Assembly (NCBI GenBank): GCA_038380435.1
Contig: JAWZYU010000017.1
Span: 23,745,283 to 23,809,282, forward strand
Length of the DNA: 64,000 bases
DNA from: Ryuthela nishihirai
Taxonomy: Eukaryota > Arthropoda > Arachnida > Araneae > Heptathelidae
Reading direction: 5' to 3'
Numbering within the stretch: the first letter of the stretch is position 1; each line of letters opens with the position of its first letter. Positions 1-10,126 of the stretch are shown piece by piece. Both the position numbers and the translations under genes were made by a program. Below the pieces are notes generated by a model. The model saw nothing but the letters and a program-made list of their open reading frames with translations. It made no database searches and was not told the DNA's origin.

Positions 1-500
1 CATTGTATCCAAAATTTCACGTTTCCAATATCTACAACTGAAATACCTCCAGGAATTGATTTTTAGTTCTCCAGCATCAATAGATCTAAATTTGATCTTA
101 GACCTCGAAGGACCCTCCAAAACTGAAATTTCATAATGTTTCCTACATCTAAAGCCCGAACCCCCCTCCCCCAACCTTCTATGAGCCCTTGGGTTCCTTG
201 TGACCTCACCATTTAATCCATTGTGTGCAAAAAAGTTCTGCTCTCAACCCAAAACACCTTCCCCCACACACCATTTCATGTTTATAGCAGTTGTAAATAA
301 ATCTCTACATGACCTCTATTTGACCTTGAAGGACACATCAGAGATCAAATTTCTGATTTTTATCCAAGATGTATGCCTGGATACATCTTGGTATCAAGAT
401 GATCCAGATGATCCATCATCATCAAGATGTATGCCTGATTTGACTCTAGGCATAATGCCTAGAGTCAAATTTTCAGAGTTCTACAATTTCTACACAATAG
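1..500 (+). repeat. SINE-tail fragment and short duplications
   Basis: Positions about 140-270 (gagcccttgggttcc, then accatttaatccattgtgtgcaa) match the 3' part of the SINE family seen whole at 5400, 34650 and 58214. Downstream, aagatgtatgcctg occurs twice (about 367 and 425) and there is a small hairpin, gactctaggc/gcctagagtc, at 451-475. The 120-residue open frame here is not gene-like. Confidence 0.5.
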
Positions 501-2160
501 TTAGAATTAGTATGATCCCCTGTCAGCCATCAGCCAGTCACACAATCATTTATATATATTAGATACCTTTCATTTGAATCGAGCAGTGAATACCCAACAA
601 TTATCAGATCCACATAACAACCAATCTGTAGGTGATACATGAATGACTCTGCACTTGCCTAAGTGGCTGTATGGTGAGGTTTTTCAGCTGAATTTATCAT
701 TGTTCCCTATTTTTTTTAAAGAGGTTGTGCTATTAGGGAATGACCAACCCTGTTTTTTTACTATTACTAAAATTAATAGTGTGCATATTATAGATAAAGT
801 TAAGGATAACTAGTAGATCATTACAATTTTATATCATTCCAGTGTTTTAATTTCACTACTAAACATCTATAGGTGCTTTGTTTAAACTGTAAACAAAGCT
901 TAAATTTTACATGTCATTTGATTGTAATGATGAAGTAGCATTGGTCTCTTCAGTGATGTTATAAGCAAGTTCTTTTGTCCTTAAACATCTCATAGATAAT
1001 GTACTTAATTTTTAAAAGGAAACGGTGACCTCCTAATATACGTATTCTAAAACTTGTCGGGCTTGTCTGGATTTCTTATATACAGTGTTAGCAGAATTGC
1101 CTGACATTGCTTGGGCCTTAACCTGTAGTAAATGACAAATTATCAAGCTTCCAGGCCTATTCTGAATGAGTGTGTGAGCACTCGTTTTTTGTATGTCCAA
1201 GGTGACTTGATTGGTGACAAAAATTTCCAGCTCCATGTTATTTTGCACATACCATTCAGTATCGGGTTCGAAGATTTGGTTCTTTGCTACAGTGGGTCAG
1301 AATTAAATCTGCTGCAAGTGCCTAAAATCTGGGGATGATGCTATCACCTACCTGATGAATGGATAAGTTGTGATGAGATGAAGCTGTAGACAAATTTAGT
1401 GGCCTTAGCTCTTGCCATTTAGGAGGAGTTCTCTAACAGATAGAGAAACTCTCTTAAATATATAATAGATTAAAACACCAACCCTAGTCTGCTTTCACAA
1501 ACAACTAAGGAAAGAAAAAGAAATAAAACTGATGATTCATTAAACATAAAGCCTACTAAAAGTCTTAACTTTAAAAAAAACACTTAGTAATATTCACTGG
1601 CTTAGTAATTGGGTTTATTCTACCAGATAGGGCTCTTTGTATTTTAAAAAACAACAACATCACATTGGTTGTCATCAAGGCTGTGGAAATCCATTCACCA
1701 ATGATGAGTTAATTTCTGATGTGGCCTGTTACTTTCTAAGATAGAAAAAATTAAAATAGCGAACTATATCCAGGAAAGAGCATCAACTTTCACCAGGACT
1801 GGTCTTATGGTTTTGGCAGCCTTTTAATTCTAAGAAATTTTATGTTTTACATAGCTGTCATTATGAATACATAGTTAATCATATGCCCATTATTTAAGAA
1901 AAATCAGATACTTAATTCTAATTTTTTTCCATACAGACAACATAAGCAATTGTATCATTTAAACAGAAAATATAATAAAAGTATTTATGGGGTTATAAAA
2001 AAAAGTTGTGCAAAAATTAAAAGGTTTTCTCATATGGGAAGAAATTGGTTATGTTTATCTGATGAATTCTCTATCAAAAACACTTAAGAATATCCTTATT
2101 GCACAGATAATTATAGCATTTGCTACAGGTGCAGTTTATCCAGTAATTTGGATTAGGTTT
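501..2160. other. Non-coding, no recognisable feature
   Basis: AT-rich DNA without an exon, RNA gene or clear repeat that I can identify. Two overlapping open frames of about 70 codons near 1033-1338 lack codon or family signal. The missing TAF3 first exon was looked for here and not found. Confidence 0.5.
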
Positions 2161-2169
2161 TAGCTCTGA

Positions 2170-2430
2170 GCAGGTTTTTTTTTTTCTTTTGCACATAATG
2201 ATCTAAATGACTAGGTCATAAGGTTAATGATGATCAGGCCATAAATTTAGCATTGGTAGAATTAATAATAAAGTAATAAGTTAGCACTGGGTAGGGGAAG
2301 AGGACCCACTGAACAAGGGTTAGAAGACAGATGAAAGCTCTCAGTATGTTAAAAGTCATCTAGTGTGTATAGAATATAACTTTCCTTAGAGGTATACCTG
2401 ATAGAGTAGACTGACCCCTTTTGAAAATAT
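2170..2430 (-). repeat. Decayed SINE, minus strand, interrupted
   Basis: Fragments ttttgcacataatg...aaatgactaggtcat and ggggaagaggacccactgaac follow the order of the minus-strand SINE at 58214-58508 (ctaaatggctaggtcac, ggggaccc, actggaac). About 70 bases of unrelated AT-rich sequence separate them. Confidence 0.55.
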
Positions 2431-2862
2431 AATAGAGTTGATAAGTTGCTTGTGCATGATTGTGCCTCTTTATAGTAAACTATGCCTAGGCCCTTACAAA
2501 CCTCGGCATACCACTGACTCACCTATATGTGGAAATTGCATGCTCTTGGCCAAAAATTAGTTTTATAGTTCTATCCAATGGATGGTGACCTTTATAATCC
2601 CATCAGTGTCCCCTTTCTCATGAGAGCATAACAGAGGTTAATAGTGAAAATCTCAATACTAACATGAGTATAGACTTGATCCTAAGAACACCATGTTACA
2701 ATCCTAACTACCAACTGATCCAAACCTTGCCCCTTACACAGTGACCAAAAGAATAAAACTGCAAAAAAAAACTTAACTAAATTTTTTCAGTTATTGATCA
2801 CCTTAATTATTGAATGTAGAACTTAAAGATCATTTTCAGCTCTTGAAGAAGCTTGCTATTAA

Positions 2863-3441
2863 TTACCTACTTCTTTTTATGGAAGTCTCTATAATGTTCT
2901 CTTTTGGTTGACATTGTAACCTCTTTTGTTTCTTAAATTTATTGCTTCTTTCAATGAAATCAACAATATAAACAGATACAGCTTTTACAACAATCCTGAC
3001 ATTATGCAAAGCACTTATCAGCTTGAATTTGTGAGACAATTTCAATTTCTTGGAAGTATTTAGTTATTGATTCACCTTTGATGATTTCTGCACTGAAAGC
3101 ATCATACATAATCATGGTTTTTCCATGAATAATAGGTCCAATCAAGGAAAATTCCATCTGGTGTTCTGTCTAGATTCTCAAATTGTTCATAATTTTTTGT
3201 ATGCATTAGTCATTGACTATTATAGCAACTTTGATGTTTCTGAAGAAATAATTGTTATGCTTTTTTTATCTGTTGTTCAGATTTTTTATATATCTGATGA
3301 TTGACTCTGAAACATCACACAGCTGCAAATCTATCACTTCAATTTATTGTTTCAGATCCACTTTTACTGTGTAATTTACTGTTTCAATTTTTTTCACCTT
3401 TTTAGGTGTTATTGAAGGACTGTCCTTATAGTTTGATGACA
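2863..3441 (-). pseudogene. Tigger/pogo-family transposase relic
   Basis: Read on the minus strand from an ATG at 3441, the sequence gives SPSITPKKVKK, then a helix-turn-helix-like stretch with VDLKQ and VSESIIRYIKN, then SLIGPIIHGKTMIMYDAF, and in another frame LHNVRIVVKAVS. In that order these recall the N-terminal DNA-binding (CENP-B-type) part of Tigger/pogo transposases, where S-x-STIR-x-I, I-x-EKA and LHNV-x-GEAAS are recurrent motifs. Several stops and frameshifts break the frame and no DDE catalytic domain follows, so this is a dead N-terminal fragment. The host gene lies on the opposite strand. Confidence 0.65.
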
Positions 3442-3541
3442 TTGTAGATAAAAAAATGTTTAAAAAAATAGTTTTCTGAATGGAAAATATGATGCATAGT
3501 GTGAATGATATTCATTCAATTGACTGCTAGGTTCCAATTAC

Positions 3542-3676
3542 TGATAGATACACAAAATTTCCCACACAAGTATGAAATGGGTATACATGGAGGTTGCTAT
3601 GAATACAGGTTATGATAGATACACAAAATTTCCCACACGTATGAAATGGGTATACATGGAGGTTGCTATGAATACA
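3542..3676. repeat. 71-bp tandem duplication
   Basis: The unit starting tgatagatacacaaaatttc is repeated almost exactly at 3542 and 3613; the second copy lacks two bases after cccacac. It ends at the edge of the inverted-repeat element that follows. Confidence 0.85.
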
Positions 3677-4160
3677 AAGTATTTTGATATTAAATATTAT
3701 AAAAGCATTTTAAACATAATATTTAAACTCAGTATAAGTTAAACTATTATTCACAGTTATGGCACAGTTGATTCCTGAGCGTCACATCATAAGTATAATT
3801 GCATTTTCCTATAAGAACAGTATTATGAATAATTATGCTTCTGATCCATAGACCAAGTAATATTATTTTTACACAAATAATCTAAATTATTGATTTTAGG
3901 CAAATATTTAGGTAAGTTTATATTAGATATAACAAATCATTCTATTCCAATTTAGGATTTAAAAAAACATTTCAGGTTTAAAAATTTGTCATCTTATATG
4001 GACTGCTCTCAGGAGTGTGAGCTTTAAATGTGCATCTGTATGATACAGATAAGTGTTTTACTAATAGTTTAACTTATACTGAGTTTAAGTATTATGTTTA
4101 AAATGCTTTTATAATATGTAATACAATTAATAATACAATAATTACAAAATACTTTGTTAT
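3668..4160. repeat. Inverted-repeat element, about 490 bp, possible MITE
   Basis: The segment at 3690-3749 (including aaaagcattttaaacataat) returns as its reverse complement at 4061-4118, and tacaaagtattttg at the left edge returns as caaaatactttg near 4144. Arms are about 60 bp plus an offset outer piece, and the loop is about 310 bp. No transposase is present. Confidence 0.6.
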
Positions 4161-5395
4161 ATTTGTCACTAGGGACTTTATTTTGTTACAGTAGGATATG
4201 AAAAACCTGCTGGGTTGGTAACTGTACTCCTGTCATAGATGCTGTACCAATGTTACTTAGTTGAACCATGGTTATAATGTGAAAGTATTATAAGTTGAGG
4301 ACTATATGGATGCAAAACCCTGAAAAGCTTTTACTGTGTAGTAGGATTTTTTTTTTAATGCAAGTATCAGATTTCCATGCTAGCAAAATCTGATATTAAA
4401 TCAGAATGATGAACTTGATGGCCATTGAAATTAGTGTCCTTAATACCTAACTGACCTATTCTTAAGACCAGCATGACTTTTGCTTTTGAATGTACAATAG
4501 TATCATTAATTTCATTGCATGCTCTTGGTCAAAATTTCTAAGCTTATCATAGTGACAAATAAGGGCATGAAATAAACTGCACACATATTCACTCAAGTAG
4601 AAAGCTAACAAACATGAGTTATGCAGAGCTTCCAGCTGCTCCAATTTTTTTAAATTTTATTTATTATAATAATGTGAATGATTTAAAATCTGAAGGTCCA
4701 AAGTGGTCATTTAAAAACCAGATTTTGCATTTTTCTGTTTTGCCCTTTTTTAAGAAAATCTGCTCCCAAATTTTACAATATTTTCTCCATTTTTTCAAAA
4801 GGAGAATGGTAATAAAGGGAATGAACTGTTTCCATTTTAACTCTTTTACTGCACCTAAAGTGCACTTCTGTCAGCACTTTCTAATCTGCTTGACTGTGGG
4901 CTCATCTACATAATGCTTTGCAGGTCAAAGGGAGTCTATAGGACTTCAGTAGACCATTTCCAGCCAGAACACCAGGCAAGGGTCACACAATTTTTAATTC
5001 CATATATGCGTAAAATTTTGCTATAGTAAATTTCATTTTCAAATATTAGTTAAAGTGAATGTTATTAATATAATACATATTATTTAACAGACTAGAAAGA
5101 TTTATTCGATTCAAGAACAAAAACCATTGGCATGTGATATGATCAGGCTAGGTTATTAATAGGGTGATATTTTGGGAATTAGACTGCTAGATATTTATAT
5201 ATTCCACTAGAGTAAATACCTTCTCTGTGGCATATAAATTGATAGGCTTCTCTCAGACCTCTGTAGCAAACAGCTGCTTGAAGGGATATTTATTTTAATT
5301 TTTTTATTTTTTAAATTCTTTAGTAGAGTTGAATACTGCAAATCTGTATCTAAATAATTTATATAACTTGAACATATCCTCCACTCTTCCCTTTC
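4161..5395. other. Non-coding; one SINE-tail scrap
   Basis: Mostly unassigned AT-rich DNA. Near 4280, taagttgaggactatatgg resembles the outer end of pogo-type elements. At about 5238-5300, attgataggcttctctcag and agctgcttgaagg match the tail of the second SINE family (22409 and 54713). Confidence 0.5.
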
Positions 5396-5399
5396 TGGA

Positions 5400-5755
5400 G
5401 AGAGGGGTTGAGTCAGTCAGTAGTGCACCAGACTTGAAACTTCAGTTCCCAGGTTCAAGTCCCATCTGGGATATTTATCTCTGTTAAGCCCCACCCTGCC
5501 CTTTGTTATAAAGGGGATATCCTTGGTTAGAAAAGCCACCTCTGTTAAATGGGACATAAAGTTGCAGTCCTGTGTGCAGGAGAGCCATACTTTATGCACA
5601 TTAAAGAACATGCTGGATGGCCTTGAAGGGAGGTTTTCATTTGTCTCCTGAAAGCTGTCCAGTGGGTCTCTGTGACCTGCCAATTTAGCCCACAGTGTAC
5701 AAAAAAGTGCTGCTCAGTTGTCCATCCAACTCCCACTCTGGACAATTAAATGCAA
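5400..5755 (+). repeat. tRNA-derived SINE, near full length
   Basis: The head gagtcagtcagtagtgcacc followed by caggttcaagtcccatctgg has the spacing of pol III A and B boxes. The body has block motifs shared with copies at 34640-34995 (+) and 58214-58508 (-): aaaggggatat, gacataaa, gcaggagagcc, atgctggatgg and tttagcccacagtgtac. The body has a conserved central part that may belong to a widespread SINE domain (inference). Open frames on the minus strand across it are not genes. Confidence 0.7.
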
Positions 5756-6000
5756 ATTGGATTATTTAGAATCTCTGTATCTTAAAGCTTCAAGGTGAGG
5801 GATGTCACATTCAGAGATTAGGGAATTTCTCTGTGTTGGTTATGATTACCATTGCAACACATGTAATTACACATGTAACTGGTATCATGCATGATTATTA
5901 TTATCTGGGTTGGCTTATCTTCAGATCATATATTTTTATTCAATTTTAAGGCATAAAATTTCAATTTTCGTTCTTTTCAGTCTTTGTCTAACTCTCTTTT

Positions 6001-6206
6001 TAAGTTTCACTATGAAACTGTAATCTATCGCTTCCCTGTTGTCCAGTTTTGATGCTGATCACTGCCAACTCTCCTCTGTTGTAATTACTAGGTGACATGT
6101 TGTTTGAGACCTGTTGCCCAGTAATTACAACAGGAGGGTTGGCAGTGATCAGCACCAAAACTGGACAACAGGAAAGGGATAGATTACAGTTTTATAGTGA
6201 AGCTTA
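6001..6206. repeat. Fold-back repeat, about 88-bp arms
   Basis: The arm at 6001-6089 (containing ctgttgtccagttttgatgc) is the reverse complement of 6120-6206 with few mismatches. The loop is about 30 bp and the arms meet at taattact/agtaatta. Confidence 0.85.
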
Positions 6207-7195
6207 ATAGAGTAAACTTTCAAGTTTTGTCTTATCTGGGAATGTGTTTTTATTCAGGTATATACATTAATACCTGCTGTTTTCTTTAATATAAGAAAAG
6301 TACATATACTATGGGTTTTGATCATGACTACTGAAAGCATCACTTCCAATGTCACCTACAAACTTACCACTAAGCACTTTATAAAAAAAACATTGTAGAA
6401 TGGAATGCAATGGGATTTGTTGATATTCCCGCTGTATTGTAATGTTAACTTTTGCAATATATTAATAAACCTATTATTAATCAGTGAACAATGCTAGATT
6501 TCAATTATTAATTATTAACAATTTAATTATTAAAAAATATTCATAATACAGACTTCCTGCACTGCAAAAATGTAAATAAATGGGTTTTGTCACCATGTTA
6601 TGAGATAGAAAATTTAAATTGGAATCAACTAATTAGTGCCATAAAATAACCATCACATCACTTAACACTTATTGTTTAAATGTGAAGTATGGTTTCACCC
6701 ATAATGGATTGAGGCTCAATCATTCATTGATTAATCTTGCATAAATTTACACTACAAAAGGAATAACAAAAAATGCCAGTTGCCCATTGTTTTTGTGAGA
6801 AAATGCTTGGACTGCCAATGGGACTCCTGGCAAGTGACACATGAAGTAGTGGTTTGTGTACTTTTTGATATTATTATAATTGAACTTAATTACTAATAAT
6901 GAACATGTATTCATTATGCATTAATTGATTGATTTTACAGAAAATTTACAAAATACTGGAATTCATTAGTTCACATAAGAGTTTGTAATTGCTTCGAATT
7001 TTCATTCTTCCAATTCCTAATTTCCATCATGTAAGGTTGATAGCTCTGAATGTGTCACATTCATAAATTATTTAGCATAATTCCTTCCTGTCTTTGTAGA
7101 TGATAATATATATATTCTATGATTAAAATCGGTAAACTAATTTTTTTTAATGCACAAAAGAAGAAAAAATATTTACTCTTAGTTTATCTTCAATA
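6207..7195. other. Non-coding, no recognisable feature
   Basis: Very AT-rich intronic or upstream DNA with nothing I can assign. Confidence 0.5.
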
Positions 7196-7295
7196 TCAAT
7201 TTTAGAAAAAACATTGTCTTGAGTCTCATGGGATATGAACCCACATTCTCCTAATAACATGTCAGGTGCTCTGACTACTGAGCTGCTGGCTGTCA
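7185..7295 (-). repeat. tRNA-like SINE arm, minus strand
   Basis: On the minus strand, cagctcagtagtcagagcac, then cctgacatgttattagg, then gtgggttcatatcccat form D-arm, anticodon-arm and T-arm-like segments. They are followed by gactcaagacaatg. The same head and body are found in the palindrome at 8331-8563, so this is a solo copy of that tRNA-derived SINE. It lacks a clean acceptor stem and is not a working tRNA gene. Confidence 0.6.
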
Positions 7296-7347
7296 ATTAT
7301 AATATTACTCTCTCCTTCCCAATTATGGTATACGCCTTACTCTAGAT

Positions 7348-7525
7348 CAGCAGTGTCCAATACATTCACCACTCACCACATGTGCCGAATAGGTCATTGC
7401 ATTACAGCAAATGCCTAAGAAATAGCATTAGTTATACCTACCTATCTGATTACTAATATATAATATGGTCAATATAATACAACCACTAGTGTAGTTGGCT
7501 TTGAATTTCTATTGGTTACCACTGT
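7348..7525. mobile_element. hAT-type MITE
   Basis: The ends read cagcagtgtccaatac and, reversed, acagtggtaaccaatag, which resemble CAG-TG termini of hAT elements. Flanks share tctagat (7341-7347 and 7526-7532), close to the 8-bp target duplication expected. It is 178 bp with no coding capacity. Confidence 0.6.
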
Positions 7526-8330
7526 TCTAGATTGTGGTTAAAAACAGCTGGTTGGTCAAATTTTTTTGAATTTCCACATCGCTGGTTCTTATAGAATTAT
7601 CATGTAGTAGGGAGAAAAAAACAAGATAATACTGAATAGGAAACCAAAAATCAGTAGGTTAATTGTCAGTGGCATATTTTTAATTAAAGCTAACTTGTTA
7701 TGGATATATAACAGATTATAATTATGCAAATGAAATTTACATATTTATTTAGGCATTCAGTGAAAAGAACTTCACTTTTATTCTGAACAATTTTAAATAT
7801 TGCAGTGTATATGTGATTTAAAGGAATAACAGTAATTTTATATATCTTTACATTTTCTTAACCTATCATAACATCTCAAAGAGCAGCTCAGTCTATCATA
7901 ACATCAAACTAAATAGTTAAATAAGGAATAATTAAATTGATCTTTACTTTTGTAGTGGTTTTTCTTTGCAGATTTTAAATATTGAAGTTATGCTTGTTGG
8001 CACATTAAATAAATAATCTAATGGAAACATTTTTAATTAGAACTTAAATATCAAAATTTGAAACCAGTAGTTTTTAAACTGTATAGTAAATATATCATGA
8101 AATAATGTAATTTTTTGTGTAGTAAATATATTACCTAATTTAGATGAGGGATAACATGATTCATATTTAAAAGTTTGTACTTTTTTTGTGTATGGGTATC
8201 TTAAAGCAAAGATTCTGACAACTGTTTTCTTATCTCATGGATGAAATAATATGTTTTGTGCATATGAGTCATGTATGTAATATTTACTTTTAAATTTCTG
8301 AAACCCTTAAAATTGCTTAAATGGATAAAT

Positions 8331-8563
8331 ATCAACTTATAATAAATAGGCACTTTAGCGTCGATTTAAATTTTAGAGGAAAAATTGTCTTGAGTCGGGT
8401 GGGATATGAATCCACGACCTCCTGATAACATGTCAGGTAGCTCAGTGGTCCAGAGCCCTGACATGTTATCAGGAGGTCGTGGGTTCATATCCCACCCGGC
8501 TCAAGACAACTTTTCCTCTAAAATTTAAATCGACGCTAAAGTGCTTATTTATTATGAGTTGAT
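8331..8563. repeat. Palindrome of two head-to-head tRNA-derived SINE copies
   Basis: The arm at 8331-8437 is the near-perfect reverse complement of 8457-8563, with a 19-base centre. The right arm plus the centre reads as a tRNA-like head on the + strand: tagctcagtggtccagag, cctgacatgttatcagg, gtgggttcatatcccac. A body ggctcaagacaact follows. The anticodon loop catgtta would give TGT (Thr-like), but the acceptor stem is not formed. A solo copy is at 7185-7295. Confidence 0.8.
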
Positions 8564-9147
8564 TTGAAATACGTCGAGCCTGCTTCATTGGTTATTTAAT
8601 GGATAAATATTTTTATGAATATGGTGCATTTTTAAAATTTTCACATTTAAAATTTCTGTCTCTCAAAGATTTTTAAAATAAAACTAACAATTAGAGGCAG
8701 CAGAACTATCCCATATACAGGGCCAGGTGATCCATGTGAAAGGGAGAAGGCCAAGATCAAGCCAAAATGAACTGGAATACTGTTCTGGTATAAATTATAT
8801 CCTGTTTAGTCATCTTTGCAACAAATTTCTTGAAAAATATGGTATTAAAAAAAATATGTGTACTTTTTTTTATTCCTTCTTGTTAGAGCTTCTGTTGCAT
8901 TTTCAAAGGAGGACATGCCTCATCCTCATACCTCCAGATCTGACTTGCTACATATAATAGCTATTAGATTTTTTTTTCAAAAATCTAAAGAGCCAGAAAA
9001 TTTTTGACTTTGGGATGTTCATAAAAATGCATATCCATTTTAAAAAAATTAAATTTTAGAAATTTGCATTATGAAGTACAGTATTAATGTCATAATCCCA
9101 CATTTCCTGCAAATAATGTGAATTGATTAGCTGCTGTTCATAATTGA

Positions 9148-9214
9148 ACAGCAGATAAAGAACTACAGATATAATCCCAAGAATGGATTATATCTGTAGT
9201 TCTTTATCTGCTGT
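9148..9214. repeat. Perfect 30-bp hairpin
   Basis: 9148-9177 and 9185-9214 are exact reverse complements separated by seven bases. The stem is too short for the other fold-back elements and is pre-miRNA-sized, but nothing else supports a miRNA. Confidence 0.8.
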
Positions 9215-9883
9215 ACATTTGTTGACTATTTTGTAATTTGAATCTAAATATTTGAGTGGAGAAATTTGATGTTCCATAAAGTATTATGTCATCAGCAGCC
9301 AATTGCATCTTGTGATTAGCATGAGATAGCCAGTGTTGCCATACTGAATTCCAGCAAAAAGCAATAAAATTTTATTCAGTTATGTAATCATAGCATATGT
9401 ACTGTTTACTTTAAAGCTTTTTGAAATATTAAAAAAACAGCTAATGTACCTGTTCTTATATTTGAAGTACTACAGTATATTAAATTTTATTTTTGATGAA
9501 ATGATAGTTCCAAACATTGAGAAAGAGCATAAAAAAAATCGAGCACTTCTTTAGATCAGGAACCTCTAACCTTAATTTTGAATCTCAATTGTGTGACTTC
9601 AGTCTTAAGTTGAACTGTATAAGATGATTTGTTTCTAAATATCTGAACTTTCACATCCTTATCAAAGAATTAAGAATGTAAAATTGCATTTGAAAAATGT
9701 CACATCACATAACTTGCTTAAGTCAAAGTTTTGTTATTGGCTTAACTGTAGTTTTCTGCTTTTTAATATTTTATTGACCATAGTTAGTATTGCTACAATG
9801 TAACTTGATATTATTTTTAAAATTACCTTCTTATTTGTTTTATAATACTAGAGTCAAAAACGTTTTTAATTTCTCCCCAATAG
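9215..9883. other. Intron sequence before the first recognised TAF3 exon
   Basis: AT-rich and ending in a pyrimidine-containing acceptor (tttctccccaatag). No other feature is seen. Confidence 0.5.
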
Positions 9884-10126
9884 ATGGCAGAACTGAACCA
9901 AATTTAGATGATCTTGGCTTGACTTTCAAAGATTTTGGTATTTTATTGCATGAAATAGAAGAATATGTTAATAATGTGGAGCCTGTTCCATTTGTTCACA
10001 AGATAGGATCATTCCCAGCTGCTCATTCTTCTAATCTTCAGTACCCTAAGCTTGGAAGCAGAGAACTTCTGCATCGTCCAGAACATATTCCTGACCATTT
10101 GCCTCCTATGCATCCAGAGTTAGAAG
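9884..10126 (+). CDS. TAF3: TAF3 coding exon: end of the histone fold
   Basis: Acceptor ccccaatag precedes the exon; the donor is GAAG|gttaga. The first two bases complete a codon begun in an upstream exon. The translation starts DGRTEPNLDDLGLTFKDFG and continues through LLHEIEEYVNNVEP, the last helix of the TAF3 histone fold, known to pair with TAF10. It then moves into a linker rich in His and Pro (residues about 40-80) ending at HPELE. The match to the family is clear from RTEPNLDD and the L-HE-EEY pattern. The missing upstream part should hold the first helices of the fold. A longer open frame runs back to 9790 but reads through intron sequence. Confidence 0.92.

Noticed and set aside
8440..8520. 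Possible tRNA-Thr gene
   Set aside because: D, anticodon and T arms can be drawn, but the acceptor stem does not form and the sequence is part of a palindromic repeat with a solo copy nearby.
9148..9214. Possible microRNA precursor
   Set aside because: Perfect stem without the bulges usual in animal pre-miRNAs, no conserved mature sequence recognised.
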